This document shows, in pieces, positions 57,861 to 64,000 of a DNA stretch of 64,000 nucleotides. The notes under the pieces were generated by a model, which saw only the letters and a list, made by a program, of their open reading frames with translations, did no database searches and was not told the origin of the DNA. Position 1 is the stretch's first letter. Every line of letters begins with the position of its first letter. The DNA is taken from contig NZ_JAGJEG010000001.1 in the NCBI RefSeq assembly GCF_018100905.1, forward strand, positions 372,001 through 436,000. Reading direction: 5' to 3'. This stretch comes from Pseudoalteromonas sp. MMG010 (GTDB lineage: Bacteria; Pseudomonadota; Gammaproteobacteria; Enterobacterales; Alteromonadaceae). The translations under genes and the position numbers were made by a program.

Positions 57861-58348
57861 CATGTCATTAAGTATAAACCGGGTACATTTAAAAACGCGC
57901 TATCTGATTGGTGAATAATATCGATTTTAGTTACTTGGTAATGCTGTAATTCACCATTTTGCAATTGCAAAGTAAAATGCTCACCTTGTGTTACATCTGC
58001 TAAAAATGCAAAGTGAGTATCATTATGTCCTGCAATTAACACGGCTTTGTTGTGCTCTCCCAATTTTGCAGAAGGTAAAAAGTGGCTTGGCGCAAACGCC
58101 AAATTACGTCCTGTAGCGCCTGCTAATAAGGTTAATTTTTTTTCTCGTGTAGGCCAGTTAACCTGGCCTGTTACATAGCTATCGGCATAAAACCACGGTT
58201 TTACTTTGGTGCGAGGTTTAACTAATGCTTGCTCCCACGCTTGCTCAATAAGTCTTTGAGCTAACCATGCTTTTCCTTGCATATAAAAACCATGAGCAAA
58301 CAAACTTATCCCCAGTAACGCGAAAGCCAATACCGCATATTTTTTCAT
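57761..58348 (-). CDS. Dedicated (class GN) sortase
   Basis: A 195-residue sortase. The start is the ATG at 58348 ('MKKYAVLAFALLGISLFAHGF'), one base past the stop of the target gene; an earlier TTG is unlikely. An N-terminal membrane anchor (about 4-22) is followed by the beta-barrel. The catalytic triad is H108 in 'LIAGHNDTHFAF', C163 in 'LYLMTCYPF' and R176 in 'SGTDLRLL', so it looks active. Class GN sortases of this kind act with a single dedicated substrate. The substrate gene is immediately upstream in the same operon. Codons from C163 to the end overlap an EamA gene. Confidence 0.92.
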   Translation of the reverse strand: MKKYAVLAFALLGISLFAHGFYMQGKAWLAQRLIEQAWEQALVKPRTKVKPWFYADSYVTGQVNWPTREKKLTLLAGATGRNLAFAPSHFLPSAKLGEHNKAVLIAGHNDTHFAFLADVTQGEHFTLQLQNGELQHYQVTKIDIIHQSDSAFLNVPGLYLMTCYPFDSLTSGTDLRLLVSATLVSSSRGGSIITS

Positions 58349-58349
58349 T

Positions 58350-60350
58350 TTAGCGCTTACCAACAAACGTAAACTTAATTAAAGCTAAGCTTAATAAAAT
58401 AATGACCCCAAAAAGCATTTGTATACGACTTTGTCCATCGGTTTGCGGTAATTGTATTGTCATACCCTGTGGTAATTGGTTTTTTGCCTGGATTGTGCGA
58501 TCAGCTATTGTGTTAGTTATTGATTGCTCTATGGCAACAAACGAAGTAAACGGACTAAGCAATTGATGTGTAAGTGCTAATGTTTGCACTTGTTGTTTCA
58601 CTTTGTCTTTATCGTTGTAAAGCAATAATGATTTTATTTTTTGTCTCGCCCATAGCTTATCTATACCTTTTGCTAATCCGCTATTTTTACTATTTAACTT
58701 TATTTGTAATGGCCCTTGTGCGGTCTGCCCCGACAGCACTATATTTTTAGTTTTTCCTAGTTTTATAGCCACCATCATAGGTTCACCAAAGTATAAATCG
58801 GGTAAAGGTGAAGGCCAAAAATCTAATGGAGTTCCCGTTTCGTCGGTTAAATTTAAATCGGTAATTGCAGGATGTGCAAGCTTATCAAATAACGCCTGCA
58901 TTTTAGGTTGAACCTCAGCCGTGTTACCAATAAAAGTAAATGAGCCCTTACCTACATCGGCGGCACGGCGCATAAAATAACTATTTGGCGCACTACCAAT
59001 ACCAACAGTAAATAAACGGCTATCGCCTAAATGAGTACTTATACTTTTAAATAACGCATCTTCATTACTCACGCTGCCATCGGTTATAAATACAACTTGG
59101 CGAACAAATCCACCTAATTGAGAGCCATCTAGTACGGCATTTAATGCGCCTTGAATTTCAGTCCCTCCATCGGCCTTTAATCCATAAACAAAACGCTCGG
59201 CACGACGTAAGTTAAAGTCATTAGCAACCAAAGGCATTTCGCTCATTGGGTTTACAAGGTTATCAAAGGCAATAATATTAAAACTGTCGTCGCTATCAAG
59301 TAACGATAATGCGTAATATAGCGCGCTTTTTGCTTGCTCTATTGATTGACCATGCATTGAACCTGACGTATCAACGACAAATACCATTTCACGTGGTAAA
59401 CGCTGTGAGCTACTAAAGTAATCGCTTGGCGGTAATAACATTGCAAGTCCATATTGCTCTAAATCATGCTCTTGTGTAAAAAAGGCTGCTTGAGCATGGG
59501 CTGTTTGTAAGGGTTTAAATTCTAAAACAAAATCGCGATTTAATTCAGCCGTTTGATTTAACAGTACTTCGTACTGACCAAATGCATTATTACTCACAAC
59601 AACACGGTGGTGTTTAGCATTTATATCAACCAGCTCTAAGCCCATGTTAATTGCTATAGAAAGGTTAAATAAGGCTGTATTGGGGGTGTGATCATTGTTT
59701 AAACTGGGTTTTGACGATGCAAAAATAGGGGCTAACCAGCCAGAAGGCAGCGTTTGCTCACTTGCATGGCTATTTTCTAGCGTCCCATTTATTGGATGGT
59801 ATCGTGGTGTTATCGTCGTGGGAAAGCGAATTGAAAATACACCTTCTCGATAATTAATAATCTCTTGGTATTCGAGGGTAATTTCAACCTCTTCGCTCGG
59901 CCCAATGTTTGCCACATCGGTTGTAAACATATTTGCGCGTTGCTGAGAAACTAAAGCGGCGTGTTTTCCAGCTTGCTTGGCTTGTTGATATTTTTGCTCT
60001 GCAATGACCTTTTTATCAATTTGACCTTTAATAACACGCTCTCCAATACGCATCGTCATTGCATGTACTGCACTTTCCGCAGATAAAGGAAATACATAAC
60101 GCGCATTAACCGCAAACGGGTTTATATTTTTATAACGCTGAGTGACAACCACATGGTTTATTAACCCTGTTACAGTCATCGTTGCGTTACTTGAAAGGCT
60201 AATTGCCGGTTTTGCAAGCACTCCTTTTGTATCAAACAACCTTAATTGGGCTGATTGCGCCGCGCTATAAAAGCTAACAAATAATGATAAAAACACTAAA
60301 ATAAAAGAACTTACCCGTTTAAGGGTAAGTACTTTGCTTGGTTTACTCAT
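58350..60350 (-). CDS. Sortase target protein with VIT and VWA domains
   Basis: A 666-residue surface or periplasm-facing protein, the substrate of the sortase. The start (MSKPSK) follows GGAG by eight bases; signal peptide to about 40. A VIT domain follows (about 40-165, 'VTGLINHVVVTQRYKNINPFAVNARYVFPL'), then a VWA domain with an intact MIDAS loop D327TSGS331, and a region of beta sheets. The C-terminus is a sorting signal: LPQTDG (634-639), a hydrophobic span, and a basic end (KR). VIT-VWA proteins of this kind are the only sortase targets of most genomes that carry this system. Confidence 0.92.
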   Translation of the reverse strand: MSKPSKVLTLKRVSSFILVFLSLFVSFYSAAQSAQLRLFDTKGVLAKPAISLSSNATMTVTGLINHVVVTQRYKNINPFAVNARYVFPLSAESAVHAMTMRIGERVIKGQIDKKVIAEQKYQQAKQAGKHAALVSQQRANMFTTDVANIGPSEEVEITLEYQEIINYREGVFSIRFPTTITPRYHPINGTLENSHASEQTLPSGWLAPIFASSKPSLNNDHTPNTALFNLSIAINMGLELVDINAKHHRVVVSNNAFGQYEVLLNQTAELNRDFVLEFKPLQTAHAQAAFFTQEHDLEQYGLAMLLPPSDYFSSSQRLPREMVFVVDTSGSMHGQSIEQAKSALYYALSLLDSDDSFNIIAFDNLVNPMSEMPLVANDFNLRRAERFVYGLKADGGTEIQGALNAVLDGSQLGGFVRQVVFITDGSVSNEDALFKSISTHLGDSRLFTVGIGSAPNSYFMRRAADVGKGSFTFIGNTAEVQPKMQALFDKLAHPAITDLNLTDETGTPLDFWPSPLPDLYFGEPMMVAIKLGKTKNIVLSGQTAQGPLQIKLNSKNSGLAKGIDKLWARQKIKSLLLYNDKDKVKQQVQTLALTHQLLSPFTSFVAIEQSITNTIADRTIQAKNQLPQGMTIQLPQTDGQSRIQMLFGVIILLSLALIKFTFVGKR

Positions 60351-60376
60351 AAGAATCACTCCATTGCTACCTAGCT

Positions 60377-61099
60377 TTAATTGCTAGCCATTTGATTACT
60401 ATTGTTGTGGGCTTTTGTAGTGAGGGTGACACGGCGATCGAACACGTTATCTTCAATTGTATTGTTATTGGTAACTGAATGCTGCTCACCTAATGCCTGC
60501 ATCGTTAATCTATGATGGCTTATTCCCTGCTTAATTAAGTAACTATAAACCGCGCTTGCTCTGGCTTTAGAGAGTAATAAATTAGCTTGTTCGTCGCCTC
60601 GCTGATCGGCAAACCCCGTTAAATCTAATGCCATTTGAGGCTGGTTATTTAATATTTGTACTAGGCTTTCAAGTTGCTTTATAAAATGAGGCTCTATAAC
60701 GCTTGAACCGGTTTTAAATTGAACGCTCATTGCTAATACATTATTTAATTGAGATTGCGATAACTCTTCATTTTTGTTTGCAAGTATTTCAACTTGTTCT
60801 TGTAGTATGTTGTTTTGTGCTATCACTTGCTGATAGTCGTTCGTTTTACTTTGCATAACCGCAATCGCTTTTTGTTGCTGAGCAATTTGATCGTTGGCAA
60901 CCTTTGAGTCTCCCAATAATCCTCCTACAAATGCGCCTATAAATGCCCCAAATGGCCCCGCTACGACACCGCCGACTAGCGCACCGGTTCCTAAGCCTAT
61001 CGCCGTTTCGGTATGCGCTTCTTGAACCTGCGATTGAGCAGCCATTGTAGGTGCACACAAAAAGCTGCTTAGTACTAATGCGATTAATGTCTTCTTCAT
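60377..61099 (-). CDS. pdsO: Dedicated sortase system OmpA-family protein PdsO
   Basis: A 240-residue outer-membrane or periplasmic protein of the sortase cluster. The start (MKKTLIAL) follows AAGGGT and precedes a standard signal peptide (about 1-21). Next is a glycine-zipper stretch (37-63, 'GTGALVGGVVAGPFGAFIGA...'), then a coiled-coil region (about 70-115) and an OmpA-like peptidoglycan-binding domain (about 120-235, 'FKTGSSVIEP...LTGFADQRGDEQANLLLSKARASAV'). It is first in the operon with the target and sortase. Confidence 0.88.
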   Translation of the reverse strand: MKKTLIALVLSSFLCAPTMAAQSQVQEAHTETAIGLGTGALVGGVVAGPFGAFIGAFVGGLLGDSKVANDQIAQQQKAIAVMQSKTNDYQQVIAQNNILQEQVEILANKNEELSQSQLNNVLAMSVQFKTGSSVIEPHFIKQLESLVQILNNQPQMALDLTGFADQRGDEQANLLLSKARASAVYSYLIKQGISHHRLTMQALGEQHSVTNNNTIEDNVFDRRVTLTTKAHNNSNQMASN

Positions 61100-61161
61100 A
61101 ATTAAACCCTTAATATTAAATATGGTATTTGTTTTGATGGTGCTATTAAAACAAGGTCGAA

Positions 61162-61221
61162 TGGCATTAAAAGGGAGTAAAAGTGGCAAACTGATGAGCA
61201 ATTGTGGCAAAAAAATGGCAA
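61162..61221. promoter_or_regulatory. Phased TGGCA(A/T) repeats in the PdsR/PdsO divergent region
   Basis: TGGCAT (61162) and TGGCAA (61184, 61205, 61216) are spaced 22, 21 and 11 bp, that is two, two and one helical turns, so all lie on one face. GCAATTGT also repeats at 61198 and 61218. This is the arrangement OmpR-family regulators bind, and it lies upstream of the regulator's own promoter. Confidence 0.55.
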
Positions 61222-61294
61222 TTGTATTTTTGGCCGTACTTACAACAAAAACTTAGATATAGTGCTAATTAAAAGCGCAAAGGATAAAAGCATA

Positions 61295-61984
61295 ATGAAA
61301 AAAATAGCCATCATTGAAGATGAGACAGCCATTAGAGATAACTACATAGAAATGCTAAGCGCTCAAGGTTATAAAGTAAGTGGTTACAGTGATAGAGCAA
61401 GTGCTGAAGCCGAATTTAAAAATGCATTACCCGACTTAGCGATAGTCGATATAGGCTTAGGACACGAAATAGATGGCGGTTTTTTACTGTGCCAAACATT
61501 ACGGTCGCTGTCTAAAACCTTACCTATTATTTTTTTAACTGCCCGCGATAGTGAAATAGATACCGTATGTGGTCTGAGGATGGGGGCTGACGACTACCTA
61601 ACAAAAGATATTAGCCTTGCACATTTAGCTGCGCGAATTGGTGCTTTATTTAGACGCATGGAAGCACTAGAGCAGCCTGCCGATGTCAATGCGCTCATTA
61701 CTCGAGGCCCATTAACGCTCGACACTCAACGCATGCAGGTATTTTGGCAGCAACAGTTAATTGATTTAACCATAACCGAATTTTGGATGTTGCACTCGCT
61801 GGCTCAACGCCCTGGTCATGTAAAAAGCCGTAACGACTTAATGAGTGACGCAAAAATTTTTGTCGACGATAGTACGATAACTTCTCACGTAAAACGCATA
61901 CGTAAAAAATTTATAGCGCAAGATAGTCTGTTTAACTGCATAGATACCGTTTATGGAATGGGTTATAGGTGGGAGCATCACTAA
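61295..61984 (+). CDS. pdsR: Dedicated sortase system response regulator PdsR (OmpR family)
   Basis: A 229-residue response regulator. The start ATG at 61295 ('MKKIAIIEDETAIRDNY') is the conserved receiver N-terminus; longer in-frame starts are not. The phosphate-accepting Asp is D52 ('LAIVDIGLG'), with the acidic pair at E8-D9, and a K in 'YLTKD' near 103. The winged-helix C-terminal domain has 'LTITEFWMLHSLAQRPGHVKSRNDLM' and 'DDSTITSHVKRIRKKF', typical of the OmpR/PhoB type. The gene is divergent from pdsO and its stop overlaps the ATG of the kinase. Confidence 0.92.
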   Translation: MKKIAIIEDETAIRDNYIEMLSAQGYKVSGYSDRASAEAEFKNALPDLAIVDIGLGHEIDGGFLLCQTLRSLSKTLPIIFLTARDSEIDTVCGLRMGADDYLTKDISLAHLAARIGALFRRMEALEQPADVNALITRGPLTLDTQRMQVFWQQQLIDLTITEFWMLHSLAQRPGHVKSRNDLMSDAKIFVDDSTITSHVKRIRKKFIAQDSLFNCIDTVYGMGYRWEHH

Positions 61985-64000
61985 TGCTTAGATTTGGCCT
62001 ACGCAGTAAGTTTATCGTGCTGTCGTGTTTTTTATTTTTACTTCCTTGGTTAGGTTATGAGTATGTATGGGAAATGGAAAAGTTTTTGCGCCAAGGCCAA
62101 GAAAAAACATTAGTAGGGACAACCAGAGCATTAGCAACTGCATTACATGAACGACCAGCCTTGTTCGATCAACAAACTAACTTTTTAGAACAAGTGATAA
62201 AGGGACGAGATTTATATGCATACGACTTAAAAAAACCAATACAACTGGATGCTAAACTAAACGACTGGCAAAACTATCAACCATTGTTTTGGCATTACGA
62301 TAAGCGCTATTTAAAAGCGGCTAATACACAGCACGATGAAACCGACTTGTCGTTTGAGCATATGGTTGGAAAATATGGTAGCTACCTTTACGCCGCATTT
62401 AAAGTAACTGATAACAAAGTAATTTATAGACCAGCAAACAGCCTGAGCATTCGTAATAACGACTATATAAAAATGGGTTTTAAAACCCCACAAAATGAGT
62501 TTAAAAGTTATATTATTGCCCCGAGAGAAAATGGCTGGGTAAATGCTTTTGACGCCACAACCAAAGCGCCCATGACAAAAATTCAAGGTTTTTTTAATAA
62601 CACCGACTCTGGCTACAACCTAGAGTTACGCTTTCCCTTAGCGATGCTTGGAAATAAGCTAGGATTTGCAATAATCGACACCGATAGTAATGCCCTCCCT
62701 ATAAAAACCAAAGAAATGTCGACCTCAAATTTAAATAATCCAAATGATTTAGGATCGGTATTAGTGCCCTCACCAGAAATAAACCGAATTTTAAAAGGAA
62801 TGGGGCACAGCGGTAGTCGTATTTGGGTCGTCGATAATCATCATCGAGTACTGGCTCAATCGGGTAACATACAAAGTGCCGATGGCGTATGGGCCGATGG
62901 CCTTAAAACTCAACCACCTAAAAATTTATGGCAACACTTTGAGCAAACATATTTACATCCACTTTATTATAAAATTTTAACCCGCCCAGAAAATGAGTTT
63001 TTAGATACTTTACACGATGTAGCTGCAATGCAAGGGAGTCATCTAGCTCAAGCATTACAAGGGAATGCAGCCTCATCATGGCGGATCACACCCGATAATA
63101 AAGCCGTTATTTTGTCTGCCGCCTACCCTATTTGGATTGAAAATAAAGTAATAGGCGCCGTGATAGCAGAGGAAACAACAAATGGCGTACGGACACTACG
63201 AAATAAATCACTAGAAAAACTATTTAACGTTATATTAGCCGCTATGTTAATTGGCACGATCACGTTGTTTTTCTTCGCAAGCCGTATATCAAGCCGAATT
63301 AGACGTTTAAGAGATTCAGCAGAGCAAGCTATTGATGCACAAGGGCGGGTAACGGGTAATATAAATTACACCGATGCAAACGATGAAATTGGGGATTTAT
63401 CGCGCAGTTTTTCTAATATAGTAAGCCGGTTGGGTGGCTACACCGATTATTTAGAAAATATGTCATCAAGGTTATCTCACGAACTACGCACCCCCGTGGC
63501 AGTTGTAAGATCCTCGTTAGAAAACTTACAAAGTTTGCCACAAAATGAACCGAGCCAAAAGTACTTAGACCGCGCCAGTGAAGGTGTTGAGCGTTTAGCT
63601 AAAATAATTAGTACCATGAGCGAAGCAACACGATTAGAACAAAGTATTCAAAACTGCGAAGCAGAACCTTTCGATATACAAAAGGTAATAACGGGCTGCA
63701 TGCAAGGGTATCAACTCACCTACCCCAACCAAAAATTTAATTTAGATATATGCAAACACCCTTTAAATATGCAAGGCGCACCTGAATTTATAGCGCAGCT
63801 ACTCGATAAACTCATTAACAACGCGCTGGAGTTTTGTGAAGCTCAGACCCCTATAACACTCAGTCTTAAAAAAAATAGCCATCAAGCCATTTTAAAAGTA
63901 AGTAACACAGGGCCACTACTGCCCAAAGAGTTAACTAAACATATTTTTGACTCAATGGTGTCTGTCCGTAGTCAAAAAATGCAAAAACAACCGCACTTAG
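61984..64000 (+). CDS. pdsS: Dedicated sortase system sensor histidine kinase PdsS, 5' part
   Basis: The start ATG overlaps the PdsR stop (TAATG), and the frame stays open to the end of the window; 672 residues are visible. A cytoplasmic N-terminus and TM1 (about 8-25, 'FIVLSCFLFLLPWLGYEYV') precede a long periplasmic region (about 30-415), then TM2 (about 415-435, 'VILAAMLIGTITLFFFASRI'), HAMP, and HisKA with the phosphorylated H499 in 'RLSHELRTPVAVV'. An N-box 'LINNALEF' begins the ATPase domain; the G-box lies beyond the window. The periplasmic part is large, so it probably senses an envelope signal. Confidence 0.92.
   Translation, partial: MLRFGLRSKFIVLSCFLFLLPWLGYEYVWEMEKFLRQGQEKTLVGTTRALATALHERPALFDQQTNFLEQVIKGRDLYAYDLKKPIQLDAKLNDWQNYQPLFWHYDKRYLKAANTQHDETDLSFEHMVGKYGSYLYAAFKVTDNKVIYRPANSLSIRNNDYIKMGFKTPQNEFKSYIIAPRENGWVNAFDATTKAPMTKIQGFFNNTDSGYNLELRFPLAMLGNKLGFAIIDTDSNALPIKTKEMSTSNLNNPNDLGSVLVPSPEINRILKGMGHSGSRIWVVDNHHRVLAQSGNIQSADGVWADGLKTQPPKNLWQHFEQTYLHPLYYKILTRPENEFLDTLHDVAAMQGSHLAQALQGNAASSWRITPDNKAVILSAAYPIWIENKVIGAVIAEETTNGVRTLRNKSLEKLFNVILAAMLIGTITLFFFASRISSRIRRLRDSAEQAIDAQGRVTGNINYTDANDEIGDLSRSFSNIVSRLGGYTDYLENMSSRLSHELRTPVAVVRSSLENLQSLPQNEPSQKYLDRASEGVERLAKIISTMSEATRLEQSIQNCEAEPFDIQKVITGCMQGYQLTYPNQKFNLDICKHPLNMQGAPEFIAQLLDKLINNALEFCEAQTPITLSLKKNSHQAILKVSNTGPLLPKELTKHIFDSMVSVRSQKMQKQPHL

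Noticed and set aside
1..64000. CRISPR arrays, IS elements, prophage or integrase genes
   Set aside because: No regularly spaced repeat series, no transposase or integrase motif and no attachment-like duplication was found on either strand.

Overview
The window is a 64 kb stretch of chromosome from a marine gammaproteobacterium of the Pseudoalteromonas type (order Alteromonadales). This rests on the low-GC coding style, the order mutS / rpoS-nlpD-yqaA-pcm-surE-truD-ispF-ispD-ftsB, the serB/smp and radA neighbourhood, guaBA opposite xseA, and a complete 'proteobacterial dedicated sortase' locus, which is typical of marine gammaproteobacteria. Assignment to genus is an inference. No phage, integron, plasmid gene, IS transposase or CRISPR array was seen; almost everything is chromosomal core with small accessory insertions.

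Layout. 1-7.6 kb: 3' end of mutS, then on the minus strand ftsB-ispD-ispF-truD-surE-pcm-yqaA-nlpD-rpoS, packed with short overlaps. 7.7-15.7 kb: accessory genes (a hypothetical protein with a TTG start, DUF2947, DUF1653, a MoxR ATPase with a CoxE-type VWA partner, a WD40 lipoprotein, two GNATs, an Nramp homologue without the usual metal ligands, hpf, ppnP). 15.8-22.5 kb: tkt, then metK with a MetJ operator, a small membrane protein, fau, rpiA and serA. 22.5-33.4 kb: NUDIX, a periplasmic protein, radA, a two-PilZ protein, serB/smp, a TatD-type nuclease, pdxH, argS. 33.5-38.8 kb: prfC, a large hybrid histidine kinase, rimI-holD. 38.9-45.4 kb: tRNA-Trp, guaA, guaB, xseA, a coiled-coil membrane protein, cysE. 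45.7-56.8 kb: an M16 lipoprotein peptidase, an MTHFR-like protein behind a possible MetJ box, an RhlE-type helicase, DUF3581, an RcsF-like lipoprotein, gltX, an anchored glutaredoxin, a diguanylate cyclase, proB. 56.9-64 kb: an EamA permease and the dedicated sortase system.

The most system-like region is 57.7-64 kb. One operon encodes an OmpA/glycine-zipper protein (PdsO), a VIT-VWA protein with a C-terminal sorting signal, and the sortase. Divergently, an OmpR-type regulator and its sensor kinase share the intergenic region, which holds four TGGCA(A/T) hexamers spaced 22, 21 and 11 bp, a helically phased array expected of an OmpR-family operator. The sortase gene also overlaps the convergent EamA permease by 100 bp, and the overlap begins at the catalytic cysteine codon.

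Other points of interest are a diverged dispersed palindromic repeat family (10031-10169, 42396-42540, perhaps 31537-31671), an MTHFR homologue lacking the catalytic glutamate and apparently under MetJ control, an Nramp homologue with both metal-binding motifs replaced, and an RcsF-like lipoprotein with the four conserved cysteines.
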